DNA from: Agrobacterium tumefaciens | Lineage (GTDB): Bacteria; Pseudomonadota; Alphaproteobacteria; Rhizobiales; Rhizobiaceae | DNA: 64,000 bases | Assembly (NCBI RefSeq): GCF_013318015.2 | Contig: NZ_CP115842.1 | Span: 248,001-312,000, forward strand | Direction of reading: 5' to 3' | Shown: in pieces, positions 40,978 through 50,823 of the stretch | How positions within the stretch are numbered: the stretch's first letter is position 1 | Layout: every line of letters begins with the position of its first letter | Program-made: the position numbers and the translations under genes | The notes under the pieces: generated by a model | Seen by the model: the letters and a program-made list of their open reading frames with translations, nothing else | The model's database searches: none | What the model was told of the DNA's origin: nothing

Positions 40978-42258
40978 CTACCGGAAAAGTGACGGCAACC
41001 AGAGTGAAAGCGACGGAATATAGGTGACGGCGAGCAGCACGGCTATGCTGGCGCCGAAGAATGGCCAGATCGTTCGCATCGCTTCCCGTATCGTTATGCC
41101 GCCAACCGCACATCCCACGAAGAGCACCGTTCCGACCGGCGGCGTATTGAGACCGATACCGGCGTTCAGGATCATCACGACACCGAAATGCACGGGATCG
41201 ATGCCGAAGGCCTTCACGACAGGCAGAAGCACCGGCGTGGAAATGATGACCATAGGCGCCATATCCATGAAAGTGCCGAGTAAGAGCAGAATGACGTTGA
41301 TGACCAGAAGCACGATAATCGGATTGTCCGAAATCGCGCTGATTGTCGCGATCATCAGTGTCTGTACCTGCAGAAACGCCATCAACCAGCCGAACGACGC
41401 AGCCGTGCCGATGACGAGCAGAACCATCGCTGTCGTACGAACCGCCCCCATCACCGCTTCCACGAAACCGCTCCAGTCCAGCTCACGATAGACAAGCATG
41501 GCAACAAGGAAAGCGTAGAGAACGGCAATGCAGGAGCTCTCCGTCGCGGTGAAGATACCCGAACGAACGCCGCCGAAGATGATGCCGATCAACAGAATGC
41601 CGGGAAAGGACGCCAGAAGATAATACATCAGCTTCGAAAAGCCGGGAAACGGCTCGGACGGGTAACCCTTGCGCCGCGCGACGATATAGGCGGTGACCAT
41701 CAGGGCCGCAGCAAGCAGCAGGCCTGGAATGATGCCGGCGGTGAAGAGATCGGCCACCGAAACATTGCCACCCGCCGCGATCGAATAAAGTATCATATTG
41801 TGCGAAGGCGGGATCATCAGCGCGATGATGGCGGCGTTGACAGTGACGTTGACGGCGTAATCCCGGTCATAACCGCGCTTGGCCATTTGCGGGATCATCA
41901 GGCCACCAACGGCCGAGGCGTCGGCGACAGCCGAGCCGGAAATGCCGCCGAACAATGTCGAAGCGACGATGTTGACCTGCCCCAGACCGCCGCGCAGATG
42001 ACCGACAAGACCGGCCGCAAAACGGATCAGACGATGGGCTATACCGCCGCGGACCATGAGGTCACCCGCGAAGATGAAGAACGGGATCGCCATCATCGCA
42101 AACACGTTCATGCCGGAGTTCATCTGCTGGAAGACCACGACGGGCGGCAGGCCGAGATAAAGAACGGTGGCGAAGGAGGCAATGCCGAGGCAGAACGCAA
42201 TCGGCGTACCGATCAGCATCAGAAGGGTGAAGACACCGAAGAGGATTGTGTAAGCCAT
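40978..42258 (-). CDS. gaaM: TRAP transporter large permease (galacturonate importer, DctM type)
   Basis: Large membrane subunit of a tripartite ATP-independent periplasmic transporter, 426 residues with about 12 hydrophobic segments. DctM hallmarks: GIASFATVLYLGLPPVV, FAGDLMVRGGIAHRLI, GGISGSAVADASAVGG, MIPPSHNMILYSIAAGG and GIGLNTPPVGTVLFVG. It begins directly after the small-permease stop. It lies downstream of the galacturonate enzymes and, as I recall, corresponds to the Agrobacterium GaaPQM importer; the symbol rests on that memory and the locus order. Confidence 0.9.
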   Translation of the reverse strand: MAYTILFGVFTLLMLIGTPIAFCLGIASFATVLYLGLPPVVVFQQMNSGMNVFAMMAIPFFIFAGDLMVRGGIAHRLIRFAAGLVGHLRGGLGQVNIVASTLFGGISGSAVADASAVGGLMIPQMAKRGYDRDYAVNVTVNAAIIALMIPPSHNMILYSIAAGGNVSVADLFTAGIIPGLLLAAALMVTAYIVARRKGYPSEPFPGFSKLMYYLLASFPGILLIGIIFGGVRSGIFTATESSCIAVLYAFLVAMLVYRELDWSGFVEAVMGAVRTTAMVLLVIGTAASFGWLMAFLQVQTLMIATISAISDNPIIVLLVINVILLLLGTFMDMAPMVIISTPVLLPVVKAFGIDPVHFGVVMILNAGIGLNTPPVGTVLFVGCAVGGITIREAMRTIWPFFGASIAVLLAVTYIPSLSLWLPSLFR

Positions 42259-42780
42259 TTACGCGGCCTCCTGCACAAACACATCCGCCGCGATTTCCTC
42301 GCCGATGACGAGATCGATAAAGCGTTCGGCTGCAAACAGCGCGATCAGAAAACCGCCACCGATCAGCGGGAAGAAATCCATGCCGCCCGGCCATCCAAGA
42401 ACAGGGATCGTCGCCGTCCATGTTCCGGCAGAGAGGACGGTTCCGTACCAGCACATGCCAACCCCGAAAAAGAAGATCAGTGCCAGACTGGTCAGGTCCA
42501 TCGCCGCCTGTATGCGCGGCGGCATCATATAGCGCAGAATATCCAGCCCCAGATGCACGCTTTCACGCACGCCCACCGCCGCCCCCAGCATGATGAACCA
42601 TGACATGAGGTGAAGCGACAGCGGCTCGGACCAACTTGGTGAATCGTTCAGGATATAACGGGCAAACACCTGCCAGCCGACGATAAGGGTCATGGCGACC
42701 ATGCCGACGCCGGCGATGTAAAGTGACGCACGGCTGAGCGCGCCGAGAAATGGGCGGATCGCCCGCATGAAGTTTCGCAT
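42259..42780 (-). CDS. gaaQ: TRAP transporter small permease (DctQ type)
   Basis: Small membrane subunit, 173 residues, four membrane segments. DctQ-type features are the first helix ASLYIAGVGMVAMTLIVGWQ, VFARYILNDSPSWSEPL and MSWFIMLGAAVGVRESVHLG. It stabilises the large permease. The ATG at 42780 follows AGGAGGAAGG. A strong terminator-like hairpin separates it from the binding-protein gene, so it should be expressed less than that gene. Confidence 0.91.
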   Translation of the reverse strand: MRNFMRAIRPFLGALSRASLYIAGVGMVAMTLIVGWQVFARYILNDSPSWSEPLSLHLMSWFIMLGAAVGVRESVHLGLDILRYMMPPRIQAAMDLTSLALIFFFGVGMCWYGTVLSAGTWTATIPVLGWPGGMDFFPLIGGGFLIALFAAERFIDLVIGEEIAADVFVQEAA

Positions 42781-42819
42781 TTGCCTTCCTCCTCCAACCT
42801 CAGACCAATGACGACAAAA

Positions 42820-42851
42820 GAAAACCGGCCCTGTTGCCAGAGCCGGTTTTC
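42820..42851 (-). terminator. Rho-independent terminator between TRAP binding protein and permeases
   Basis: GAAAACCGGC (42820-42829) pairs with GCCGGTTTTC (42842-42851), 10 perfect pairs. On the minus strand the descending arm GGTTTTC is followed by TTTTG. It probably ends most transcripts after the binding protein. Confidence 0.8.
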
Positions 42852-42857
42852 CCTATG

Positions 42858-43835
42858 TCACTTGACGGCTTTTACCCGCTCAAGAAGGTCTTTCATTTTC
42901 GGATCGGTGACGAACTTGTCGTAGACCGGCCCCATCGCGGCGGCGAACTCTTCCTTATTGACCTTGATGACGTTGGCGCCACCGGCGCGTACTTTTTCTT
43001 CCGAGGCCTTTTCGCGCGCACTCCACAATTCACGCATCTTGCCAACGGAATCCTTGGCTGCCTGACGCAGCAGCTTCTGATCTTCCGGCGACAGCTTGTC
43101 ATAGGAAATCTTGGAGATGACGAGGATTTCCGGATTGAGGGAATGTTCCGTCAGCGAATAGTTCTTCGCCACTTCATAGTGACGGGCGGATTCGTAGGAC
43201 GGCCAGTTGTTTTCCGCACCATCGACAACGCCTGTATCAAGCGAGGAGTAAACCTCGCCCATCGGCATCGGCGTAGGGTTGGCGCCAAACGCCTGCATCA
43301 TCGAGATCCACAGATCCGATTGCTGCACGCGGATTTTGAGGCCCTTCAGGTCCGCCAGTTTTTCGATGGGCTTCTTGGTTGTGTAGAAGGAACGCGCACC
43401 GGAATCGTAAAAGGCAAGACCGATCAGGCCGTGCGGTTCGAAAGCTGCCAGAACCTCATCGCCGATCGGGCCGTCTACGGTATTGTGCATGTGTTCCGTC
43501 GAACGGAACAGGAAAGGCAGGCCGAGAACGGTGGTTTCCTTGACGAGATTGTTGAAAGGCGCAGCGTTGACGCGGTTCATGTCGATGACGCCGAAGCGGG
43601 TCTGCTCGATGGTATCCTTCTCACCGCCGAGAACCGAATTGTTCATGACCTGCACCTTGATGCGGCCATTGGAGCGTTCCGACAGAAGTTCGCCCATATA
43701 TTTCACGGCTTCAACCGTCGGATAACCGTCGGGATGAATATCGGCCGAGCGCAGGGTGATTTCCTGCGCCTTGGCGGAAACGCCTGACAGCGCGATCCCC
43801 ATCGCGATGCACATCATGCTTGCAATCTTTTTCAT
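42858..43835 (-). CDS. gaaP: TRAP transporter substrate-binding protein (DctP type)
   Basis: Periplasmic uronate-binding protein, 325 residues. Signal peptide [21 protein letters not shown] cut near AKA. DctP family features: [21 protein letters not shown], a [19 protein letters not shown] block holding the carboxylate-binding Arg near residue 150, and [20 protein letters not shown]. Follows the galactarolactone isomerase gene by 146 bases. Substrate (galacturonate, perhaps glucuronate) is inferred from the operon and the known Agrobacterium system. Confidence 0.91.
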   Translation of the reverse strand: MKKIASMMCIAMGIALSGVSAKAQEITLRSADIHPDGYPTVEAVKYMGELLSERSNGRIKVQVMNNSVLGGEKDTIEQTRFGVIDMNRVNAAPFNNLVKETTVLGLPFLFRSTEHMHNTVDGPIGDEVLAAFEPHGLIGLAFYDSGARSFYTTKKPIEKLADLKGLKIRVQQSDLWISMMQAFGANPTPMPMGEVYSSLDTGVVDGAENNWPSYESARHYEVAKNYSLTEHSLNPEILVISKISYDKLSPEDQKLLRQAAKDSVGKMRELWSAREKASEEKVRAGGANVIKVNKEEFAAAMGPVYDKFVTDPKMKDLLERVKAVK

Positions 43836-43981
43836 TTCTTCCTCCTCCGTTGTAACAGCGGCCCCACCCCTCCAAGGCTAACGGACCGAATTTTTCACGC
43901 CCATCCGGGCCGGCATGCAAAGACCTTTCATCTGCAAAGGATGATGGGGACCTCCGTTTCCCCAACCATCCCGAATTGAAA

Positions 43982-44860
43982 CTACACCGCCTTGAGTGGC
44001 GGCAGCTTGAACAGGGCTTCTGGATTTTCTACCAGCGCTCGGTGACGGGCCGCATCGTCCGGCAGCCAGCCGAGTGTGAGCTCCGCAAGGCGGGCATCAT
44101 CCGGATAGGCAGCCGTCTCGCGGACCGAATTGTGCGGCCAGTTCGTCCCCCAGACGATCCGCTCCGGCGCATGGGCAGCGATACGGCGCGAAAAGGCCGC
44201 AACATCTTCATAGGGCCAGGCGTCGCGCGAACTTTCATAAACACCGGCAAACTTGAACCAGAGATTGCCGCGATCGATGAGCTTCAAAAGTGCCGCCATC
44301 TCCGGGCCATCCGTGTCGATACCCCTGAAGAATTTACCATGGTGGTCGAAGACCCAGCGCGAGCGGATTTTTTCAAGACGCGGCAAATGATCGAGAAGCC
44401 CATTGCCGTCGAACTGAACTGCCACCATCCAGTCGGCAGCATGGGCACGCTGATCCACCGCTTCCAGTTCCGATAGGCTCACCGCGCCGCCAGGCAAATC
44501 CATGATACGGGCGCCCACGGCACCGGCAGCGGCAAGTCTTTCCATGTCCTTTTCAGTCGTGTTCTCATCGATAATCACCACCGCGCGGGCTGCCTCGCCC
44601 ATTTCTGCCACGCAGGCCAGCGTGTTGCCGTTATCTCGCTGTTGGGCGTTGCCCTGGGTGATGATGACGCGGTCGATGCCGAGCCATTGCATGAGCTGGC
44701 GATAATCCTCAGGCCGCGGCAGCGCACCCGGCGGCAGGCCCGGCCCACCCGGCAAGGCTGGATAACCGGGCAGATACATATGCATCTGAGTATCGACCGC
44801 CCCTTTTGGGAATGCTGGCTGCGGCGGTGTCCCGCTTAGTTTTCTGACAAGTTCGCTCAT
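43982..44860 (-). CDS. gli: D-galactarolactone isomerase (amidohydrolase superfamily)
   Basis: Predicted to move the lactone bond of galactarolactone (1,5- to 1,4-form), 292 residues. COG3618-type amidohydrolase: VDTQMHMYLPGYPALPGG at the N-terminus, WVFDHHGKF mid-protein and RIVWGTNWPHNSVRE near residue 235. The usual metal-binding HxH of amidohydrolases is degraded (QMHMY), consistent with metal-independent members of this group. It overlaps gci by 4 bases and matches the characterised Agrobacterium enzyme by size and neighbourhood as I recall it. Confidence 0.9.
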   Translation of the reverse strand: MSELVRKLSGTPPQPAFPKGAVDTQMHMYLPGYPALPGGPGLPPGALPRPEDYRQLMQWLGIDRVIITQGNAQQRDNGNTLACVAEMGEAARAVVIIDENTTEKDMERLAAAGAVGARIMDLPGGAVSLSELEAVDQRAHAADWMVAVQFDGNGLLDHLPRLEKIRSRWVFDHHGKFFRGIDTDGPEMAALLKLIDRGNLWFKFAGVYESSRDAWPYEDVAAFSRRIAAHAPERIVWGTNWPHNSVRETAAYPDDARLAELTLGWLPDDAARHRALVENPEALFKLPPLKAV

Positions 44861-45993
44861 GGCTGTGGCATCCTGAATTCAACGAGTGCGTCGCGGTTGA
44901 TCTCGATGCCCAGACCGGGACCATCGGGAATGGCGACGACACCGTTCACCGCCTCTATCGGCTGTTGCAGCACGGCCTGACGGAACGGATTATGCGTCCG
45001 ATCGAACTCCATGATCGGCTCGATGGGGTTTACCCGCACCGGATCGGGCACCATCGCGGCCATGAACTGCAGGGCAGCGGCGATCTGCACGCCCGTGCCC
45101 CACACATGCGGCACAATGCGCACGCCGTGCAGCGTGACAAGCGTGGCAATCTTCTGCGTTTCGGAAAAGCCGCCGCAACCGCAGAGGTCTGGTTGGAGAA
45201 TATCCACGGCACCGGCGGAAAGCGCCTGCCACATGCCGTAACGCCCGTGCCAGGTCTCGCCTCCCGCAACCGGGATTGGTTGGCCCGCCCGCACGCGGGC
45301 ATAGGCATCGAGCTGCTCCGGAACCACCGGCTCCTCGAACCAGTCGATGCCGTATTCAGCCGCACGATTGCCGAGCGCGATGGCTTCGGTAACGGTATAG
45401 CCGTGATTGGCGTCGATCATCAGCCGCATATCCGGCCCGATCGCTTCGCGCACGGCGGCAATGACCGCAAGATCCTCCTCGATGCCGAAACCGATCTTGA
45501 TCTTGCAGGCGTGAAAACCCTCTGCACGGCGCTCAGCCATCTCATTGGCATTGTCGGAGATGCGGTCGACCCCATCACGCTTGAAGCTGCCGGTGGCATA
45601 GGCGCGCACGCTTTCGCGCCAGCGCCCGCCGAGCAGCATGGAGATGGAGGTGCCGTAATGCTTTCCCTTGATATCCCACAGCGCGATATCGATACCGGAC
45701 AGGGCTGTAATGCTGAGGCCGCGCTGGCCCTGGTCGCGCAGGGCATTGTAAAGCACAGCCCAGATCTTTTCGGTCTGGCGGGGATCCTGGCCAATAAGCC
45801 AACCGGAATAGGCCTGAACCACGGCGGCGTTCGGTCGCGCCGGACCGAGGCATTCGCCCCAGCCGACTGTCCCGTCATCGCATTCGATTTCGACCAGAAC
45901 GTGGGCACGCCGGTCAAAGCGCATGGATGCGCTTTCAAACGGCGTGGCCAGCCGATGTTCGAGCAGATGCGTGCGCACCGCTGTGATCTTCAT
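44857..45993 (-). CDS. gci: D-galactarolactone cycloisomerase (enolase superfamily)
   Basis: Opens galactarolactone to 3-deoxy-2-keto-L-threo-hexarate, 378 residues. Mandelate racemase/muconate lactonising fold: catalytic KxK (Lys164/Lys166, CKIKIG), metal ligands Asp194 (MIDANHGY), Glu220 (FEEPVVPE) and Glu245 (GGETWHG), and His295 (PHVWGTG). The sequence closely fits my memory of Agrobacterium Gci. Located between kdgD and the lactone isomerase on one transcript. ATG 45993 follows GGAGGGGAACG. Confidence 0.95.
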   Translation of the reverse strand: MKITAVRTHLLEHRLATPFESASMRFDRRAHVLVEIECDDGTVGWGECLGPARPNAAVVQAYSGWLIGQDPRQTEKIWAVLYNALRDQGQRGLSITALSGIDIALWDIKGKHYGTSISMLLGGRWRESVRAYATGSFKRDGVDRISDNANEMAERRAEGFHACKIKIGFGIEEDLAVIAAVREAIGPDMRLMIDANHGYTVTEAIALGNRAAEYGIDWFEEPVVPEQLDAYARVRAGQPIPVAGGETWHGRYGMWQALSAGAVDILQPDLCGCGGFSETQKIATLVTLHGVRIVPHVWGTGVQIAAALQFMAAMVPDPVRVNPIEPIMEFDRTHNPFRQAVLQQPIEAVNGVVAIPDGPGLGIEINRDALVEFRMPQP

Positions 45994-46017
45994 CGTTCCC
46001 CTCCCGTTATACCTTGA

Positions 46018-46950
<933 letters not shown>

Positions 46951-46999
46951 TCACTGACTGGAAGCCACCTAAACCGCTTGCCGCATATTTGTCAACAAG

Positions 47000-47022
47000 T
47001 CATCATACAAGTTATATGATGA
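47000..47022. promoter_or_regulatory. Palindrome upstream of kdgD, probable GntR operator
   Basis: Perfect 8-base arms TCATCATA (47000-47007) and TATGATGA (47015-47022) around a 7-base AT-rich centre, in the 113-base gap between kduD and kdgD. The FadR-type regulator at 49709 is the likely binder (inference). Confidence 0.65.
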
Positions 47023-47042
47023 ATTTTGAAAACCGGCGCACA

Positions 47043-47786
47043 TTAGCGCGCCAGCCAGCCACCATCGACATTGAGGATGGCGCCATGCACGTAGTCGGCC
47101 GCCGGCGAGGCGAGGAAAACCGCCGCCCCGGCGATGTCTTCAGAATGCCCCCAGCGGCCTGCCGGGATACGCTCGAGAATGGCCTTGTTGCGGGCAGCAT
47201 CCGCCCGCAACGCCTCGGTATTGTTGGTTTCGATGTAACCGGGCGCAATGGCATTGACGTTGATGCCCTTCGCGGCCCACTCATTTGCCAGAAGCTTGGT
47301 CAGACCCGCAACGCCATGCTTCGCCGCCGTATAGGACGGTACGCGGATGCCGCCCTGAAACGACAGTAGCGAGGCGATATTGACTACCTTGCCCGGACGA
47401 CCTTTCGCCAGCAATTCCTTGGCGAAGGCCTGCGTGGTGAAAAACAGCGCCTTGAGATTGACGTCCATCACCTCATCCCAGTCGAGTTCTGAAAACTCCA
47501 CGGAATCGGCGCGGCGAATGATGCCGGCATTGTTGACGAGAATATCGAAATCGGCGTCGGCAAAGCTGTCCCTGGCGGCGAGTGGATCGGCAAAATCAAT
47601 CGACAATGCGGCGGCCTTGCCGCCGTTCTTCGCGATCATGTTCAGCGTCTCGTCCGGCGCGCGGCGGGCGGCGCAGACAACTTCCGCGCCGGCCGCGGCG
47701 AGGCCGACGGCGATTGCTTGACCAAGCCCCGTATTGGCACCCGTCACCAGCGCCTTACGCCCTTGAAGCGAAAAGGGATTTTTCAT
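47043..47786 (-). CDS. kduD: 2-dehydro-3-deoxy-D-gluconate 5-dehydrogenase
   Basis: Short-chain dehydrogenase reducing the diketo-deoxy acid from KduI to 2-keto-3-deoxygluconate, 247 residues. Cofactor loop TGANTGLGQAIAVG (residues 15-28), NNAGI near 86, catalytic Ser in NIASLLSFQGG and YTAAKHG (YxxxK). The end DGGWLAR is typical. It overlaps kduI by 4 bases. Confidence 0.93.
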   Translation of the reverse strand: MKNPFSLQGRKALVTGANTGLGQAIAVGLAAAGAEVVCAARRAPDETLNMIAKNGGKAAALSIDFADPLAARDSFADADFDILVNNAGIIRRADSVEFSELDWDEVMDVNLKALFFTTQAFAKELLAKGRPGKVVNIASLLSFQGGIRVPSYTAAKHGVAGLTKLLANEWAAKGINVNAIAPGYIETNNTEALRADAARNKAILERIPAGRWGHSEDIAGAAVFLASPAADYVHGAILNVDGGWLAR

Positions 47787-48616
47787 TTCAGATCCCCCGG
47801 CTGGATGAAGTCCATGTCGGTATAATCGACATTGTCTCCAGCCATGGCCCAGATGAACGTGTAAGAGCCGATGCCAGCGCCGGAATGGATCGACCAGGGC
47901 GGAGAAATGGCACCCTCTTCGTTGGAAATGAAGAGATGCCGCGTTTCCTGCGGCTCACCCATCAGGTGCAGAACGCGCGACTTTTCATCCATGCCGAAAT
48001 AGAGATAGGCCTCCATGCGGCGATCATGAATATGCGACGGAATGGTGTTCCAGACGGAGCCGTCCTCTAGCGTCGTATAGCCGAGCACGAGCTGGCAGCT
48101 TTCCATGACCAGCGGGTGGATGAACTGGTTGATTGTGCGCTTGTTGGAGGTCTCGGTCGCACCAAGCTTGACCTCCTTGCTGTCGGCAAGGCTGACGAGC
48201 TTTGCCGGCAGGCTGCGATGCGCCGGGCATGAAGTGATGTAGAACCGGCCCGCGCCATCGAAGGTCACCGCACCGCTTCCCGCACCGAGATACAGAACGT
48301 CGCCACGATTGAGCGTATACGTCTCGCCACCAGCGTTGACGGTGCCGGTGTCTCCGATATTGACGATTCCCATCTCGCGCCTGTCAAGGAACGACGGCGT
48401 CTTGGTTTCCTCGACCTTGTCCAGCATCAGCGGGGCACCATCAGGCACCGCGCCGCCCATGACGAAACGGTCGTAATGGGTATAGATCAGCCTGATTTCG
48501 CCGGAACGGAACATGTCGTTGGCGAGGAAATGCTTGCGAAGCCCATCGGTATCGAGCGTTTTTGCATATTCCGGGTTGACGGCCTGCCTTGTTTCGACGG
48601 TCAGCATCAAACTCAT
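47783..48616 (-). CDS. kduI: 5-dehydro-4-deoxy-D-glucuronate isomerase
   Basis: Isomerises the unsaturated-uronate product to a form used by KduD, 277 residues. Zinc cupin with the family ligands His195, His197, Glu202 (PSHIHDRRMEAYLYFGM) and His244 (WSIHSGAG), one residue from the E. coli numbering. First gene of the long leftward operon running to the TRAP permeases. The start is divergent from udh across a 166-base region carrying operator-like repeats. Confidence 0.95.
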   Translation of the reverse strand: MSLMLTVETRQAVNPEYAKTLDTDGLRKHFLANDMFRSGEIRLIYTHYDRFVMGGAVPDGAPLMLDKVEETKTPSFLDRREMGIVNIGDTGTVNAGGETYTLNRGDVLYLGAGSGAVTFDGAGRFYITSCPAHRSLPAKLVSLADSKEVKLGATETSNKRTINQFIHPLVMESCQLVLGYTTLEDGSVWNTIPSHIHDRRMEAYLYFGMDEKSRVLHLMGEPQETRHLFISNEEGAISPPWSIHSGAGIGSYTFIWAMAGDNVDYTDMDFIQPGDLK

Positions 48617-48637
48617 CCTTCATGATTGTTGCGTATA

Positions 48638-48682
48638 GGACATAATATATGTTATCCGCTTTTTGTACGATCTGTATGACAA
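48638..48682. promoter_or_regulatory. Operator-like repeats between kduI and udh
   Basis: Two imperfect palindromes: 48638-48657 (outer GGA and TCC around an AT-rich core) and 48663-48682 (TTGT at the left end, ACAA at the right, with TGTATGACA matching the FadR-type half-site pattern). They sit between the divergent kduI and udh starts, so one regulator could control both. Confidence 0.5.
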
Positions 48683-48782
48683 GGTCAAGAGGAACCTGGA
48701 TATCTCGACCACGCCGGAGACGTTGAATGGGGTTTCCCGCAGCCTCGATGATCCGCAGTCCATTCGTTTAGGGAGAATTGCA

Positions 48783-49580
48783 ATGAAACGGCTTCTTGTT
48801 ACCGGTGCGGCTGGCCAGCTCGGCCGCGTCATGCGCAAGCGCCTCGCACCCATGGCCGAGATATTGCGTCTTGCCGATCTTTCGCCGCTCGATCCTGCCG
48901 GGCCGAACGAGGAATGCGTGCAATGCGATCTGGCCGACGCCAGCGCCGTCGATGCGATGGTCGCCGATTGTGACGGCATCGTCCATCTTGGCGGCATATC
49001 GGTGGAGCGGCCTTTCGAGCAGATCCTTCACGGTAATATCATCGGGCTTTATAACCTCTATGAGGCGGCCCGCGCCCATGGGCAGCCGCGAATCGTCTTC
49101 GCCAGCTCCAATCACACGATCGGTTATTATTCCCAGACAGAGCGGCTTGGCCCCAACGTTCCCTTCCGGCCGGACGGTCTTTACGGCGTGTCCAAATGTT
49201 TCGGCGAAAGCCTCGCCCGCATGTATTTCGAAAAATTCGGCCAGGAAACGGCGCTGGTCCGCATCGGCTCCTGCACGCCGGAACCGCAAAATCACCGTAT
49301 GTTGTCGACCTGGTTTTCGCAGGATGATTTCGTATCGCTGATCGAGGCGGTTTTCCGCGCGCCGGTGCTCGGCTGCCCGGTCATCTGGGGCGCATCGGCC
49401 AATGACGCGGGCTGGTGGGACAATTCCCACCTCGGCTGGCTTGGCTGGAAACCGAAGGACAACGCCGAGACTTTCCGGCAGCACATTGCCGAGACAACAC
49501 CGCAACCAGACCCTAAAGATGCGGTGGCGCGTTTTCAGGGCGGCGTTTTCATCGACAATCCGATCTTCAAGGCGACGTGA
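48783..49580 (+). CDS. udh: Uronate dehydrogenase
   Basis: NAD-dependent oxidation of D-galacturonate or D-glucuronate to the aldarolactone, 265 residues, the known length of the Agrobacterium enzyme. Extended SDR fold: TGAAGQLGRVM (residues 7-17), FASSNHTIGYY with the catalytic Ser, and LYGVSKCFGE with Tyr134/Lys138. The ATG at 48783 follows AGGGAGAATTGC; the frame is open 40 codons further upstream across the operator region, which is rejected. First gene rightward; GntR and kdgF follow. Confidence 0.95.
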   Translation: MKRLLVTGAAGQLGRVMRKRLAPMAEILRLADLSPLDPAGPNEECVQCDLADASAVDAMVADCDGIVHLGGISVERPFEQILHGNIIGLYNLYEAARAHGQPRIVFASSNHTIGYYSQTERLGPNVPFRPDGLYGVSKCFGESLARMYFEKFGQETALVRIGSCTPEPQNHRMLSTWFSQDDFVSLIEAVFRAPVLGCPVIWGASANDAGWWDNSHLGWLGWKPKDNAETFRQHIAETTPQPDPKDAVARFQGGVFIDNPIFKAT

Positions 49581-49708
49581 AATGCCATTCGGGACCGACA
49601 GGCATGATAACCGGTCTTTCCTGCGCGTGCAGCGGGATTGCAAGCCGGACCGCGAATGACGTATCGAGGAATACCGGACGCTAACCTGCACCCTTTTTTA
49701 GAACGGCG

Positions 49709-50452
49709 ATGACAATGACAAAAGCGATAACCTCCGAACCGGCAGCTCCGCAAGCCAAGACGCTTGTGGTGAAGGTTTCCGAGGAGCTCCGCAGCCAGAT
49801 CGCCAAGGGCCGTTATAAGACAGGCGAGCGCCTGCCTTCCGAAGCGCAGATGACGCAGGAATTCGGCGTAAGCCGCACCGTGGTGCGCGAGGCCATCGCC
49901 TCACTGAGGTCCGACGGGCTGGTCGAGCCGCGTCAGGGTGCGGGCGTCTTCGTGCTGGAGCCAGCGCCTGTCGAGCGACGGCCGTTCCATAATGTCGATC
50001 TTGCCCGCGTCTCGTCCCTGATCGAAATGCTCGAACTGCGCACCGCCGTGGAAGGTGATGCCGCCGGTCTTGCGGCCGTTCGCCGCTCCCCGGCGCAGGA
50101 GGAGAAAATCATCGAAGCCTTCGATGCCTTCCGCGCCAGTGCCGCCAAGGGCATTCCGACAGCAGAGGCCGACTTCGCTTTTCACCTGGCCGTTGCCGAC
50201 GCAACCAACAATCCGCGCTTCAGCGAGTTTCTACAGGTGCTTGGCCCAACGCTCATTCCGCGCCGCGCCGTTGCCGAAAACGGCAAGGAAACCGTGCTTT
50301 CACCCGCTGACCTCAACCGGCTTGTCGGTGAGCACGAAGCGATCCTGATTGCGATACAGGACGGCGACGAAGAGGCGGCAAGAAGCGCCATGCGCCACCA
50401 CCTGAAAAGCAGCCAGACGCGTTACCGCGCCATGCTGCGCGCGCCGCGCTGA
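49709..50452 (+). CDS. gaaR: GntR/FadR-family regulator of uronate genes
   Basis: Predicted repressor, 247 residues. Winged helix (about 15-80: YKTGERLPSEAQMTQEFGVSR then VVREAIASLRSDGLVEPRQG) and an FCD ligand domain with metal-type residues (FHLAVADATNN, VGEHEAIL, MRHHLKSS). It sits in the uronate locus and matches, by position, the GaaR repressor reported for the Agrobacterium galacturonate importer as I recall. Probable targets are the palindromes at 47000-47022 and 48638-48682. kdgF follows 41 bases later. Confidence 0.88.
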   Translation: MTMTKAITSEPAAPQAKTLVVKVSEELRSQIAKGRYKTGERLPSEAQMTQEFGVSRTVVREAIASLRSDGLVEPRQGAGVFVLEPAPVERRPFHNVDLARVSSLIEMLELRTAVEGDAAGLAAVRRSPAQEEKIIEAFDAFRASAAKGIPTAEADFAFHLAVADATNNPRFSEFLQVLGPTLIPRRAVAENGKETVLSPADLNRLVGEHEAILIAIQDGDEEAARSAMRHHLKSSQTRYRAMLRAPR

Positions 50453-50493
50453 ATTTCAAGCTTGAACGACATCGCATGACCGAGGAGAACGAC

Positions 50494-50811
50494 ATGCAGC
50501 AGCTTCCGACATTCCCCACCGTTTCACCCGACGATGGTGTTGAACGCACCGTGCTTTCCGAAGCGCCGGAGCTGATGGTGGTTTCGTTCCGCTTCAAGAC
50601 CGGCGCCGAAGGCAAGCTGCACAACCATCCGCATGTGCAATCCACCTATGTCGCCAGCGGCAGTTTCCGCTTTTACCGCGATGGCGAAGCCTACGACCTG
50701 CAGAAAGGCGACAGCCTCATCATTCCCGGCCATGTCGAGCACGGCTGCCTCTGCCTGGAAGAGGGCGAGCTGATCGACTGCTTCACCCCGCGCCGCGACG
50801 ACTTTCTCTGA
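50494..50811 (+). CDS. kdgF: KdgF-like cupin, unsaturated uronate linearisation
   Basis: Small single-domain cupin, 105 residues. KdgF proteins convert 4,5-unsaturated monouronates to the linear keto form that feeds KduI. The metal-site pattern LHNHPHVQSTYVASG (His43, His45, Gln49) and IPGHVEHG (His80) fits the family. ATG 50494 is chosen because GAGGAG lies 6 bases upstream; an ATG six codons earlier lacks this. It is co-directional with gaaR and ends 12 bases from a convergent peptidase gene. Confidence 0.82.
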   Translation: MQQLPTFPTVSPDDGVERTVLSEAPELMVVSFRFKTGAEGKLHNHPHVQSTYVASGSFRFYRDGEAYDLQKGDSLIIPGHVEHGCLCLEEGELIDCFTPRRDDFL

Positions 50812-50823
50812 ACCTGGCCGGCC

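Noticed and set aside
48663..48782. 40-residue extension of Udh
   Set aside because: It crosses the operator region. The 265-residue form matches the known enzyme length and has a ribosome site.
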